DNA of 64,000 nucleotides, from contig NZ_CP115464.1 in the NCBI RefSeq assembly GCF_027912515.1, positions 2,790,001 through 2,854,000 on the forward strand, written 5' to 3'. The stretch comes from Brevundimonas sp. NIBR10. GTDB taxonomy: Bacteria > Pseudomonadota > Alphaproteobacteria > Caulobacterales > Caulobacteraceae. Below the pieces are notes generated by a model that did not search any database, was not told the origin of the DNA, and worked only from the letters and a program-made list of their open reading frames with translations. The position numbers and the translations under genes were made by a program. Position 1 is the stretch's first letter. Each line of letters opens with the position of its first letter. This document shows positions 34,133-46,797 of this stretch, one piece after another.

Positions 34133-35065
34133 TCAGACCGCCTCGGCATAGAGGGCGGCGCGGTAGAGGCGCAGGGCGAAGGCGCGGGTCGCGACCGGCA
34201 GGGGCTGCATCATCGCGGCGCGGCGGATCCAGGGGCGGATGGCCCCCAGTGCCGGGATGCGTTTCAGCAACCGGGCAGCCTTGAAGCTGGGGTAGGTCTG
34301 GATGATGTCGGGGTGTTTGGCGATGACGCGGGCAAAGTTGGCGGCCGACTGCTCATACTTCCCGGCCAGGGCCTGGACGGTGTCGAGGCCCATGTGGGTC
34401 GCCGGATTGTCGACGTGGATGACGGGATATCGTCGCGACACCCGCATGGCCCACTCCACGTCCTCCCAGCCCCAGCCGGCGAAGGCGGCATCGAAGCCTT
34501 CGCTGTCGAAGACGTTGCGGCGGACCAGCAGGTTGGAGGTGTAGACGTATTTCTCGGGCGTCAGGGCGCGGATATCGCAGGGCACGCATTCGGACTTCGC
34601 CGCCATCGACCTGTGGACGGCGAAGCGCCGGTCGGTCGGGGCCTGCAACAGTGAGAAGCCGCCGAAGGCGACGGCGGGATCGTCGCGCCGCACCAGATCG
34701 GCCCAGGTCCCGAGAAAATGCGGCGTGTCGGGCCGCATGTCGCTGTCGAGGAACAGCAGGCTGTTTCCCCGCGCCGCCGTAGCCAGTCGGTTGCGGCCCT
34801 TGGATCGGCCTTCGTTTGTGGCCAGAGTCAAAAGGGTGGCGGGCAGGGCGAAGGTCGCGATCCGGGTCTCGATTGCCTGGGTCAGCATTGGATCAGCTGT
34901 GCCGTCGTCCATGACCACGACCTCGACGGCTCCGGTCAGCGCAGCAGCTTCGGTCTCCAGCGCCTCGAGCAGGGGCAGGGGGTCGTCGCGCAGGAACGGG
35001 ATCAGGACCGACAGGATCGGCTGTGCGGTCAGGCTGGCCGGGTTGGAGAAGGTTCTGACGATCAT
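34133..35065 (-). CDS. Family 2 glycosyltransferase
   Basis: 310 aa from MIVRTFSNPASL. Motifs are LSVLIPFLRDDP, VVVMDDGTAD, NEGRSKGRNRLA, FLDSDMRPD (the DXD metal site), and the GWGWEDVEWAMR segment of N-acetylhexosamine transferases. The C-terminal helices are Arg-rich. It overlaps the flippase stop by 4 bp and ends 1 bp before the next GT, so the cluster is tightly coupled. Together they should assemble the repeat unit of the exopolysaccharide. Confidence 0.83.
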   Translation of the reverse strand: MIVRTFSNPASLTAQPILSVLIPFLRDDPLPLLEALETEAAALTGAVEVVVMDDGTADPMLTQAIETRIATFALPATLLTLATNEGRSKGRNRLATAARGNSLLFLDSDMRPDTPHFLGTWADLVRRDDPAVAFGGFSLLQAPTDRRFAVHRSMAAKSECVPCDIRALTPEKYVYTSNLLVRRNVFDSEGFDAAFAGWGWEDVEWAMRVSRRYPVIHVDNPATHMGLDTVQALAGKYEQSAANFARVIAKHPDIIQTYPSFKAARLLKRIPALGAIRPWIRRAAMMQPLPVATRAFALRLYRAALYAEAV

Positions 35066-36513
35066 GCGGGGGCCCTGCGCTGCCGGGCCTGGGCGACGAG
35101 GCGCAGGATCAGGTCCCGTACGCCCGCCGCGTTCATGGTGACCGCCGCCGCGCCATAGACGAGGGCCCCGACGGTGGCGTCCAGCATCAGCTCGGGGAAG
35201 CCTCCGATCGGAGGCAGGGTCCATACCACAAGCGACATCAATCCCGCCGCGATAAGGCAGCGGATCAGACAGTCCCACGGAATGGGCAGGGGGATGACCT
35301 TGCGACCCATGGCCAGGGTCGCCAGCATCCCCAGACCAAAGCTGATCGCCGTCGACCACGCCGCGCCGACCAGGCCGAAGCGGGGGATCAGGACGAGGTT
35401 GAGCAGGACGTTCGCCACCGCGGGGATGATCATCGCGACCAGCAGCAGCCGCGTCTTCTGGCCCAGGGTGAAGGCCTGGCCGAAATAGTAGGCGGTCATG
35501 CCGTAGAGGAGGGCCGACAGGGCGATCCACGGCGTCACCAGGGTGGCGGCGTCGCGCAGGTCCGGGCCGATCATGACCTCGGCGAGGGGGCGCGCCACGA
35601 GGGCCACGCCGGCCGCCGCCGGAATGCCGATCAGGAAGAAGGTCGAGGCCTGTTCCTTTGCGGCTTCCTTGAGACGATCCAGCCCGCCGCGCTCCAGCGC
35701 CATGACCAGCGCCGGCTGACCCGCCGCGCCTAGCCACAGGAACAGCACGTCTAGCGTCCGGTTGGCGATGGAATAGCCCGCGTGATAGGCGCCGACCGCC
35801 GCCTCATCCATGAAGATGGCCAGCAGGAACCGGTCGGTCGAGGCCAGCACCAGCGCCAGGGTCAGCGACGCCGCGATCGGATAGCCATAGGCGGCATAGG
35901 TCTTGAGCCGCGCCACTTCGACGACACCGGCCCTGGCTTGTCGCAGCTCGCCCGGCAGGATGAAGGGCAGGGCGCACAGGGGGGCGAGCCCCAGCCCGAT
36001 CAGGGGCGCTGCGCCGCCCGCGCCGCCGAGGGCGAAACCCACGCCGATCGCGAGGCCGCCGATGGTAGTGGCGATGTCGAGCAGGGCCGAGCGCGAGACC
36101 TCTCCCGCCGCGCGATAGCGCTCCTGTGCCAGCTTGGTCAGGCAGCGCACCGGACAGCCCAGCAATCCCGCGCCGATGGCGATCTTGAATACCGGATCCA
36201 GCGGCACGAGCCACAGGGTGATCCCGGCCACTGGCACGAACAGGGCGATCAGGATGAAGGTCGTACGGTACAGGCTGGCGAAATGGGCCGCCATGGACTG
36301 ACCCGGGGTCTGGGCCGCCCAGTAGCGCGCCATAGCCGCTTCCAGCCAGCTGAAGACCAGGACGTGGGCCAGGATCGTGATCGAAAAGGCCAGGGCATAG
36401 CGGCCGAAATCGTCGGCGCTCAACAGACGCGTGAAGACCCAGATCGCGCCGAACCCGACGACGCCCTGGACGATGTTGGCCGGCAGATAGCCCCAGACGC
36501 CCCGCCAGAACAT
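35062..36513 (-). CDS. hfsF: Polysaccharide flippase, Wzx/MATE-like (HfsF-like)
   Basis: 483 aa from MFWRGVWGYLPANIVQGVVGFG. Twelve to fourteen hydrophobic segments of the polysaccharide-transporter (PST) family follow, with LLSADDFGRYALAFSI after helix 1. It should flip lipid-linked repeat units across the inner membrane. It overlaps both neighbours at start and stop. In Caulobacter HfsF has this role next to HfsE, which is also the arrangement here. Confidence 0.85.
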   Translation of the reverse strand: MFWRGVWGYLPANIVQGVVGFGAIWVFTRLLSADDFGRYALAFSITILAHVLVFSWLEAAMARYWAAQTPGQSMAAHFASLYRTTFILIALFVPVAGITLWLVPLDPVFKIAIGAGLLGCPVRCLTKLAQERYRAAGEVSRSALLDIATTIGGLAIGVGFALGGAGGAAPLIGLGLAPLCALPFILPGELRQARAGVVEVARLKTYAAYGYPIAASLTLALVLASTDRFLLAIFMDEAAVGAYHAGYSIANRTLDVLFLWLGAAGQPALVMALERGGLDRLKEAAKEQASTFFLIGIPAAAGVALVARPLAEVMIGPDLRDAATLVTPWIALSALLYGMTAYYFGQAFTLGQKTRLLLVAMIIPAVANVLLNLVLIPRFGLVGAAWSTAISFGLGMLATLAMGRKVIPLPIPWDCLIRCLIAAGLMSLVVWTLPPIGGFPELMLDATVGALVYGAAAVTMNAAGVRDLILRLVAQARQRRAPA

Positions 36514-38084
36514 CAGCGAACCGCCAGACGATCGCCGAGCAGGACCGGCACGGTCAGGGCCATGATCCACAGGTCGAGCCACAGCGACTGGCGCTCGATG
36601 TATTCGACGTCGAGCTGGACGCGGCGACGCACGTCCTGGGCATTATGGAGCGGGCCGCGCGAGCCGTTGATGGCCGCCCAGCCGGTCATGCCGGGCTTCA
36701 TCCGGTGGCGGTGGGCGTATTCGGCGACCAGCAGGGCCGATTCGATCTGGCCGGTCTTCATGCCGATGGCGTGCGGGCGCGGGCCGACCAGCGACATCTC
36801 GCCCTTGAGCACGTTGAGCAGTTGGGGCAGTTCGTCCAGACTGGTGGACCTCAGGATCTTGCCGACACGGGTGACCCGGTCGTCGTCGGCCGTGACCTGA
36901 CGCGAGGCGGTGGCGTCGGCCGTCTCCTGGCGCATGGAGCGGAATTTCCACACGACGATCTCTTCCTGATTGAAGCCGTGGCGACGCTGGCGGAAAAAGA
37001 TCGGGCCGGGACTGTCGAGGCGTACGGCCAATGCTGTCAGGGCGATCACAGGGGCCAGCAGAAACAGCGCAAGGCCCCCGACGAGCATGTCCTGCATCCG
37101 CTTGTTGAACGCGCGGCGGTCGGCGTCCAGCGGGCCGTCCAGCGATGCCAGCGGTGCCCGCGCCAGCCGTTCGAGGGCGGCATTGCGCTCATCCGACCCC
37201 TGCGGATCGACCAGCAGCATGACTTCGTTGGGCAGGGTCTGCAGGCGTGCGGTCAGTTCGCGCACCCGGGCCTGGGCGTTGGGATCGATGGCCAGGACGA
37301 TGCGGTCGACATAGGGCGTCATCTTGTGGGTCAGCAGGTCGTTCGATCCACCCAGCACCGGCACGCCCTCGATGCTCTGGGGCGATCGCGCGAGACGGTC
37401 GTCGAACACGCCCAGAACATTGATGTCACGCCGCTTCAGGGCCTCCTTGATCAGGCGTTCGGCATGTTTGGTGGCACCCACCAGCACCACGTTGGGGGTC
37501 AGGGCGCCCGAGGCGCGCCAGCGCGCGACCGTCCCGCTCCAGATCAGGTGCAGGGTATAGAGGGTCAGCAGGGTGGTGGCCGCCCAGATCAGCAGCCAAG
37601 CCAGATCGGCCTCCACCGGGTCGATCAGCAGGCCGATGGCCATGGCGACCGCTCCGCCTGCCATCACGACGGCAGCAACGCGGCCCAGATGCATCAGCAC
37701 GGCTTCGCCGCGCGAGAACCGGTACAGGCTCAGCGACCGCATCAGGCCCAGGACGATGATCGCGCCCAGCCCGAACGGCAGAACCAGCGCCAGCCGGTCC
37801 TGCAGCAGGCTGCCTGACCCCGCCGCCCAGCCGCAGACAAGAGTCACGGACAGGACCGCCAGTACGTCGATCGCCCGGAAATAGTGGCCCGCGAGGCGCG
37901 AGGCATGCCTTTGCCGGGCGTTCAGCCAGACTTCGGGTCGGAAGGGGCCGCGTCGCGCAGAACCCGCGACCTCTGCGTCCGACCCGCCACGGGCGGCCGT
38001 CGCCGCCAGGGCCTGGAGCCCGCTCACATCCAGTGGCCTGCGCTCGCGGGAGGGCTGGCGGCTGGCATTCAGGGTGGAGGACAT
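36513..38084 (-). CDS. hfsE: Polyprenyl-phosphate sugar phosphotransferase (HfsE-like)
   Basis: 523 aa from MSSTLNASRQ. The N-terminal half has four membrane helices, then a Rossmann-like region (NVVLVGATKHAERLIKEAL). The C-terminal transferase domain carries FFRQRRHGFNQEEI, WKFRSMR, SLDELPQLLNVLKGEMSLVG and PRPHA. It starts repeat-unit synthesis by loading the first hexose-1-phosphate on undecaprenyl phosphate. It heads the run with flippase and two glycosyltransferases. No HfsH deacetylase or HfsC polymerase is visible in the window. Confidence 0.87.
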   Translation of the reverse strand: MSSTLNASRQPSRERRPLDVSGLQALAATAARGGSDAEVAGSARRGPFRPEVWLNARQRHASRLAGHYFRAIDVLAVLSVTLVCGWAAGSGSLLQDRLALVLPFGLGAIIVLGLMRSLSLYRFSRGEAVLMHLGRVAAVVMAGGAVAMAIGLLIDPVEADLAWLLIWAATTLLTLYTLHLIWSGTVARWRASGALTPNVVLVGATKHAERLIKEALKRRDINVLGVFDDRLARSPQSIEGVPVLGGSNDLLTHKMTPYVDRIVLAIDPNAQARVRELTARLQTLPNEVMLLVDPQGSDERNAALERLARAPLASLDGPLDADRRAFNKRMQDMLVGGLALFLLAPVIALTALAVRLDSPGPIFFRQRRHGFNQEEIVVWKFRSMRQETADATASRQVTADDDRVTRVGKILRSTSLDELPQLLNVLKGEMSLVGPRPHAIGMKTGQIESALLVAEYAHRHRMKPGMTGWAAINGSRGPLHNAQDVRRRVQLDVEYIERQSLWLDLWIMALTVPVLLGDRLAVR

Positions 38085-38211
38085 GGACAACCGGCGCGGT
38101 GACAAGGACGCCCCATCCTGCACAACCCCCATGGATGTCGCGTTAACGCGCGAACTTTGGCGCTCCCCCGATTGCGCCCGGCGACGGTCTTCGCTATCGA
38201 CAGCGCCTGCC

Positions 38212-38303
38212 GGAGACGTGGCCGAGTGGCTGAAGGCAACGGTTTGCTAAATCGTCGTACCCTGTAAGGGGTACCGAGGGTTCGAATCCCTCCGTCTCCG
38301 CCA
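38212..38303 (+). tRNA. trnS: tRNA-Ser (GCU anticodon)
   Basis: GGAGACG (38212-38218) pairs with CGTCTCC, a D arm reads GGCCGAGTGGCT, the anticodon loop is TTGCTAA with anticodon GCT (reads AGC/AGU), there is a long variable arm (GTACCCTGTAAGGGGTAC), the T arm is GAGGGTTCGAATCCCTC, and CCA is encoded. All class II tRNA-Ser features are present. Confidence 0.97.
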
Positions 38304-38349
38304 GAACCTTTCCCGTTGCCTATGTGAACGACCTGCCCTAAGGGCAGCC

Positions 38350-38517
38350 CCGCGACAGGTTCCTCAGCGATGAGGATGAAAAGGGAACTCGGGTGTAAAT
38401 CCCGGACTGCCCACGCAACTGTAAGCGGCGAGCCCGCGCACCATCAGCCACTGGACCCCCGGGTCTGGGAAGGCGGTGCGCACCGGCATTGACCCGTGAG
38501 CCAGGAGACCTGCCCGT
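38350..38517 (+). ncRNA. Cobalamin (adenosylcobalamin-type) riboswitch
   Basis: Conserved parts in order: ACAGGTTCC, then GGGAACTCGGGTGTAAATCC, then GCCCACGCAACTGT, GCCACTGGAC, the GGGAAGGCGG segment, and the B12 box AGCCAGGAGACCTGCC at about 38500-38514. It lies 165 bp upstream of the btuB start. When cobalamin is bound, expression of the transport operon should fall. The expression platform (38518-38682) has GC-rich stems but no clear T-tract terminator, so translational control is likely. Confidence 0.92.
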
Positions 38518-38682
38518 CGTGGTCGTCCTTCGCGCGGACGTGGTGTGCCGAGCGGAACGGGATCTACCCGAATGACGACGTCTGTTGGGCCGCGTGCGAG
38601 CGCGGTCGCGACCGGGCGCGTCTGGTGTCCGATCGCGATCGATCTCGGCCGGCTCGTTGTCGAGCAAGGGATTGGACCCGAA

Positions 38683-40674
38683 ATGAAGACCGCACTCCAC
38701 CTCAGTGCCGCCACGGCCGCGCTTCTCCTCACCGCCACGACGGCTTCGGCGCAGGCCGTTCAGACAACCGATCAGGATACGGCCCTGTTGGGCGACGTCG
38801 TCGTCACGGCCAACCGCTCCGCTCAGCCTGCCGATCGGGTCGGCCAGTCGGTCACCGTCCTGACCACGAGTCAGATCGAGGCCAGCCAGGCCGTAGCGGT
38901 GGTCGATCTTCTGGCCCGCACACCCGGCGTCGGCGTCACCAGAAACGGCGGGCCGGGCCAGCCCACGGCCCTGCGCATTCGCGGGGCAGAGGGTGACCAG
39001 ACCCTGGTCGTCGTGGACGGCGTCAAGCTGAACGATCCGTCCGCGCCCGGCGCGGGCTACAATTTCGGCAACCTGCTGACCGGCGACGTCGCCCGGATCG
39101 AGGTTCTGCGTGGGGCCCAGTCGACCCTGTGGGGATCACAGGCGATCGGCGGCGTCGTCAGCCTGGTCACCGCCCGGCCGACCCGACCGTTCCAGGCGTC
39201 GCTGGACGCCGAGGCCGGTTCGCGAGGCACGCACTCTCTGCGCGGCGGGATCGGTGGCGCGAGCGACCGGATCGACTGGCGCGTCGCGGCCTCTCACTAT
39301 CAGACGGATGGTTTCTCGGCCTTCGCACGCGGAACCGAGGACGACGCCTATGAGAACACGGGCCTGAGCGGGCGCGTCAACGTCAAGGTGACCGAAGATG
39401 TCTCGCTCGACCTGCGCGCCGTCTATTCGAGTGGCACGGTCGATTTCGATGGATTCCCGGCCCCGGCGTTCTCCTTCGCCGATACCAACGAATATGGAAC
39501 GACCAAGGATCTGGTCGCCTATGCGGGCGTCAACTTCGACCTGTTCGAGGACCGGCTGAAGAACCGGGTGGCCTATGGCTTCACGCGCACCGATCGCCAG
39601 AGCTTCAACCCGGCCCAGGCCAACACCACCCTGACCTTCGACTCGCGCGGTGAGAACAGGCGCTACGAATACCAGGGCGTGTTCGACATCCGCGAAGGCT
39701 GGACCGCGACCTTTGGGGCCGAACACGAGGACTCGGAGTTCCGCAGCGCCTCGCCGTCGTCCTTCACCCCGAACCCTGTCCCGGCAACGGCCTCAGTCGG
39801 GCTCGATGGCTTCTATGCACAGCTTCAGGCCGAGGTGGTCGATGGGCTTACCCTGACCGGCGGTGTGCGCCGTGACGAACACGATGCCTTTGGCGGCAAG
39901 ACCTTGGGTCAGGCGGCGGCCGCCTGGGCGCCTAACGGTGGTTCGACGGTGCTGCGTGCCAGCTTCGGCCAGGGCTTCAAGGCCCCCAGCCTGTATCAGC
40001 TCTACAGCGAGTACGGGAATGTCGCCCTGGCTCCGGAAGAGGCGGATGGGTGGGACGCCGGTGTCGAGCAGCACCTGTTCGGCGGCGCGGTGGTCGTTTC
40101 GGCGACATACTTTGATCGGGACACGACCAACCAGATCGACTTCGCCTCCTGCACGGGCACAGAAACCATCGTTTCGAACCCGCTGTGCTTCCGAAGCACG
40201 GCGGCCCCGGGCTCCCCCCCCGTCCTAATCCGGCGCTTCGGCTATTACGCCAACATCGCCCAAACCAGCGCGAATGGCGTGGAGCTGGCGGCCCAGGGGA
40301 CGTTCGGCGCGCTGCAACTGGACGCCAACTATACCTTCACTGAAACGATGAACGAATCCCCCGACACCAACCGTGGCAGGGAACTGGCGCGTCGGCCCCA
40401 GGACATGGCGAACCTGTCGGCGACCTATGTCTGGCCTTTCCGCCTGTCGACGACGGTGGCGGCGCGCTATGCGGGCGAAAGCTTCGACAATGCGTCCAAC
40501 ACGGCACGGCTCGACGCCTACACCCTGGTCGATCTGAGGGCGTCCTATCCGGTCAACGACACGGTCGAGATCTATGGCCGGATCGAGAACGTCGGGGACG
40601 AGGTTTATGAGACGACGCGGACCTATGGTGTCGCGGGTCGCGGGACCTTCATCGGTGTCCGGGCGCGTTTCTAG
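38683..40674 (+). CDS. btuB: TonB-dependent cobalamin receptor
   Basis: 663 aa from MKTALHLSAATAALLLTATT (signal peptide, cleaved near ASAQA). A TonB box-like GDVVVTANRS follows, then the plug (QPTALRIRGAEGDQTLVVVDG, RIEVLRGAQSTLWG) and the beta-barrel with a C-terminal RARF aromatic end. The riboswitch before it makes cobalamin or a corrinoid the substrate. Earlier in-frame ATGs (38545) lie inside the riboswitch leader and are rejected. GluE-like periplasmic and inner-membrane partners follow. Confidence 0.93.
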   Translation: MKTALHLSAATAALLLTATTASAQAVQTTDQDTALLGDVVVTANRSAQPADRVGQSVTVLTTSQIEASQAVAVVDLLARTPGVGVTRNGGPGQPTALRIRGAEGDQTLVVVDGVKLNDPSAPGAGYNFGNLLTGDVARIEVLRGAQSTLWGSQAIGGVVSLVTARPTRPFQASLDAEAGSRGTHSLRGGIGGASDRIDWRVAASHYQTDGFSAFARGTEDDAYENTGLSGRVNVKVTEDVSLDLRAVYSSGTVDFDGFPAPAFSFADTNEYGTTKDLVAYAGVNFDLFEDRLKNRVAYGFTRTDRQSFNPAQANTTLTFDSRGENRRYEYQGVFDIREGWTATFGAEHEDSEFRSASPSSFTPNPVPATASVGLDGFYAQLQAEVVDGLTLTGGVRRDEHDAFGGKTLGQAAAAWAPNGGSTVLRASFGQGFKAPSLYQLYSEYGNVALAPEEADGWDAGVEQHLFGGAVVVSATYFDRDTTNQIDFASCTGTETIVSNPLCFRSTAAPGSPPVLIRRFGYYANIAQTSANGVELAAQGTFGALQLDANYTFTETMNESPDTNRGRELARRPQDMANLSATYVWPFRLSTTVAARYAGESFDNASNTARLDAYTLVDLRASYPVNDTVEIYGRIENVGDEVYETTRTYGVAGRGTFIGVRARF

Positions 40675-40773
40675 AGTGACGGTGGCGCGGACGGTTCGAT
40701 CCGTCCGCGCCGAGCCGTGCTTGCATCACAGTGTGGAGCGGCCAGTGTGGGCCCGGCAGCAGGGGAGGGACAG

Positions 40774-41658
40774 TTGACCAAGACACTGGACCGCCGCGCG
40801 GCCGTCTCGGGTGGGCTGACGCTGGCGCTCGCCACAGCGGCGTGCGGGTCGGCCCATCCGGTGGCACCCGTCGGGTCGGCTGCCGGTCCGCCGCGACGCA
40901 TCGTGTCGGTCAATCCGTGCCTGGACGTCATCCTGCTGGAGGTCGCCGACCGGTCGCAGATCGCGGCGCTCAGCCACTATTCCTCCGACGCCTACAACTC
41001 GACCATCGCCGCACAGGCCCGCCAGTTGCCGTCCACGCGCGGGACGATCGAGGAGATCATCAATCTGACGCCGGATCTTGTGCTGTCCGGGCCGGGTCAG
41101 GCGCGGGTCGATCTGCTGGAACGCCTCGGTGTCCGGTCCGGGGTGTTCCCTGTGCCGGAGACGGTTGCCGACAGTCTGAAACAGGTGCGTGAGGTGGCGA
41201 CCCTGATCGGCCATCCCGATCGCGGCGAGGCGGTCGTCGCGCGGATCGAGGCCGCCTTGCAGGCCGCAGACCCATCCCCCGGCGCAAAGCCCCTGTCGGC
41301 CCTGGTCTTCATGCCGGGCGGTTTCGCATCGGCGCCCGGCACCCTGATGGACGAGATGCTGACCCGAACCGGGTTCCGCAACGCCGCGACCGACTATGGG
41401 CTGCGCCAGTCGATGAGCGTGCCGCTGGAACGGATCATCGCCGATCCGCCGGATGTCCTGCTGTCCGGCGAAGCGACCGCCGGTGCCCCCAGCCGGGCCG
41501 AGCGGCTGGTCCGCCATCCGGCGCTGGCCTCCGTCTCCGAGCGGATCCGGCGGGCGACCTTTCCGGAGCGTCTGCTGTTCTGTGGCGGCCCGGTGCTGAT
41601 CCAGACGGCGGCGGCCCTGGCGCGGGCGCGCGACGCAGCAGAGACGAGCTCCGCATGA
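40774..41658 (+). CDS. btuF: Cobalamin ABC transporter substrate-binding protein
   Basis: 294 aa. TTG start at 40774 because GGGGAGGGA lies just upstream. A GTG 19 codons earlier is possible. The N-terminus (TLDRRAAVSGG then TAACGS) is a Tat-like lipoprotein signal. The body is a class III binding protein: RRIVSVNPCLDVILLEVAD, LTPDLVLSGPG and the C-terminal VLIQTAAALARAR. It delivers the corrinoid to BtuCD. It overlaps the btuC start by 4 bp. Confidence 0.85.
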   Translation: MTKTLDRRAAVSGGLTLALATAACGSAHPVAPVGSAAGPPRRIVSVNPCLDVILLEVADRSQIAALSHYSSDAYNSTIAAQARQLPSTRGTIEEIINLTPDLVLSGPGQARVDLLERLGVRSGVFPVPETVADSLKQVREVATLIGHPDRGEAVVARIEAALQAADPSPGAKPLSALVFMPGGFASAPGTLMDEMLTRTGFRNAATDYGLRQSMSVPLERIIADPPDVLLSGEATAGAPSRAERLVRHPALASVSERIRRATFPERLLFCGGPVLIQTAAALARARDAAETSSA

Positions 41659-42641
41659 AGCCGGTCAGCCGTCCCCTTCTCTATGCGGGCCTGATCGGCC
41701 TGTTGGTGATCCTGTCGATGGTCAGCCTGCTGGCGGGCCGGGTCTGGGCCCCATGGAGCGCGTGGACCTCGTTCGGCGCCGACCCCCGCTGGTCGATCGT
41801 GTTCGAGCTTCGCCTTCCGCGGACCCTTCTGGGGATCGGGGTCGGTGCAGCGCTCGGCCTGTCGGGTGCGGCCTTGCAGGGATACACGCGCAACCCCTTG
41901 GCCGATCCGGGCGTGTTGGGTGTCTCGGGCATGGCCGCTCTGGGAGCGGTGTTGACCCTCTATTACGGGGTCACGGCGGTCGCGCCGTGGGCCCTGCCGG
42001 TCGCGGCGATCAGCGGTGCCCTCATCGGGGTCGGCCTCCTGATGCTGCTGTCGGGCGCGGCGTCCAGCATGGTGACCTTCATCCTGGCGGGAGCGATCCT
42101 GAACGTCCTGTCCAGCGCCGGACTGTCGCTGGCCTTGTCGCTCGCCCCCAACCCCTGGGCCGTCAGCGAGATCGTAGACTGGCTGATGGGATCGCTGGCG
42201 GATCGCAGCTTCGATGAGGTGACGATGGCCCTGCCGTTCATCGCCGTCGGATGTGGGTTGCTGCTCGCCACAGGCCGGGTCCTCGACGCCCTCACCCTGG
42301 GCGAGATGGGCGCACGGTCGCTCGGCGTCTCGATGTCGCGCACGCGCTGGTTTCTGGCGCTCGGCGTCGGTCTGGCAGCGGGGGCGAGCGTGGCGGTGAC
42401 GGGCGTCATCGGCTTCGTCGGACTGGTCACGCCGCATCTTTTGCGGCCTTTCGTCGGGGGCCGGCCGGGGGCCTTGCTGGGCCCCAGCCTGCTGGGCGGT
42501 GCCGTCATCGTGCTGGCCGGCGATATCGTGGTCCGGGTCATCCCGGCGGCGGTGGAGGTGAAACTGGGCGTCGCCATGGCCGTGCTCGGTGCCCCCTTCT
42601 TCCTGGTGCTCCTGCTCCGCCTGCGGAGGACGATGACGTGA
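41655..42641 (+). CDS. btuC: Cobalamin ABC transporter permease
   Basis: 328 aa, ten hydrophobic helices of the FecCD/BtuC type. Typical segments are FELRLPRTLLGIGVGAALGLS, GYTRNPLADPGVLGVSGMA and the cytoplasmic coupling GLVTPHLLRPFVGG. It forms a dimeric channel in the inner membrane. The start ATG overlaps the btuF stop, and the stop overlaps the GTG start of btuD, so translation is coupled through the operon. Confidence 0.93.
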   Translation: MKPVSRPLLYAGLIGLLVILSMVSLLAGRVWAPWSAWTSFGADPRWSIVFELRLPRTLLGIGVGAALGLSGAALQGYTRNPLADPGVLGVSGMAALGAVLTLYYGVTAVAPWALPVAAISGALIGVGLLMLLSGAASSMVTFILAGAILNVLSSAGLSLALSLAPNPWAVSEIVDWLMGSLADRSFDEVTMALPFIAVGCGLLLATGRVLDALTLGEMGARSLGVSMSRTRWFLALGVGLAAGASVAVTGVIGFVGLVTPHLLRPFVGGRPGALLGPSLLGGAVIVLAGDIVVRVIPAAVEVKLGVAMAVLGAPFFLVLLLRLRRTMT

Positions 42642-43429
42642 GCGTCCTGGCCTGCGAAAATCTGGGTGTGACGATCGGCTCGCGATCGATCCTCTCCGGC
42701 ATCGACCTGAGCCTGTCTGCCGGGGGCGTGACGGCCATCGTCGGTCCCAACGGTGCGGGCAAGTCGACCCTGCTGACCTGTCTGGCAGGCCTGCGCGAGC
42801 CAAACTCTGGCCGGGTTACGCTGGATGGAGCCGACCTCACCGGGGTCAAGCCTCGCCAACGCGCGCGTCGCCTGTCCTACCTGCCCCAGACTCCTGAGAT
42901 CGCCTGGCCCATCGAATGCCGCACCCTGGTTGAACTTGGGCGGACCCCCTTCATCGGCGCACGAGGCCAGACGGATGGGGATCGCGCTGCCGTCGACAGG
43001 GCCATGGCGTCTGCCGATGTGACGGCGTTCGAGCACCGGTTGGTCGACAGCCTGTCGGGCGGCGAGCGCGCACGGGTGCTGATGGCGCGCGCGCTTGCCA
43101 GTGAGCCGGAATGGCTGCTGGCCGACGAACCCCTGACGGGCCTGGACCCCGCCCATCAACTCGATGCCGCCGCTCTGTTCGGAAGACTGGCCCGTGATGG
43201 TGTCGGCGTCGTCGTCACCCTGCACGATCTGTCCATGGCGTTCCGGATATCGGACCGAGTCGTTGTCCTGTCGCAGGGCCAGGTCCTGGCCGACGGCCGC
43301 CCCGATGCCGCGCTGACGCCCGAGATTTTGCGCCGTGCCTACGGTGTCGAGTCGACGCGGATCGAAGGCCCTGGCGGCCCGCTGATCGACGTGCAGAGCC
43401 GGACGTCGTCGCGTGCAAAAGTCGAGTAG
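42638..43429 (+). CDS. btuD: Cobalamin ABC transporter ATPase
   Basis: 263 aa with a GTG start at 42638 inside the btuC stop. Walker A is GPNGAGKSTLL, the Q loop lies near YLPQTPE, the ABC signature is LSGGERARVLMARAL, Walker B is WLLADEPLTGLD, and the H loop is VVVTLHDLS. It powers BtuC. It is the last gene of the operon, followed by a hairpin at 43439-43468. Confidence 0.92.
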   Translation: MSVLACENLGVTIGSRSILSGIDLSLSAGGVTAIVGPNGAGKSTLLTCLAGLREPNSGRVTLDGADLTGVKPRQRARRLSYLPQTPEIAWPIECRTLVELGRTPFIGARGQTDGDRAAVDRAMASADVTAFEHRLVDSLSGGERARVLMARALASEPEWLLADEPLTGLDPAHQLDAAALFGRLARDGVGVVVTLHDLSMAFRISDRVVVLSQGQVLADGRPDAALTPEILRRAYGVESTRIEGPGGPLIDVQSRTSSRAKVE

Positions 43430-43438
43430 CGGCCAGTA

Positions 43439-43468
43439 GCGCACCGCGCGGCCTGCTCAGCGGTGCGC
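43439..43468 (+). terminator. Hairpin after btuD
   Basis: GCGCACCGC (43439-43447) pairs with GCGGTGCGC (43460-43468). It follows the btuD stop by 9 bp. The rest of the gap to 43658 holds a minus-strand 31-codon open stretch (QASQHELAMLVGENHGRL then IEDLKRIVEHST) that looks like the end of a lost gene, but it lacks support. Confidence 0.6.
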
Positions 43469-43658
43469 CTGACGACGACTTTCGCGCAGATCACCGTCCG
43501 GCCCGGTCACGTGGAGTGTTCGACGATCCGTTTCAGGTCTTCGATCAGTCGGCCGTGATTTTCGCCGACAAGCATCGCCAGCTCGTGCTGGCTCGCCTGT
43601 TAATGCAGCGATCCTCACCAGACGGCCCCTTGATGCGCCAAGGCCGCGATGCGGGGGA

Positions 43659-46789
<3,131 letters not shown>

Positions 46790-46797
<8 letters not shown>

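Noticed and set aside
38545..38682. Upstream in-frame extension of btuB
   Set aside because: It falls in the riboswitch expression platform and precedes a clear signal peptide at 38683.
43469..43658. Minus-strand 31-codon stretch resembling the end of a regulator
   Set aside because: No start codon beyond one internal Met and no family match. It is mentioned only as a possible relic.
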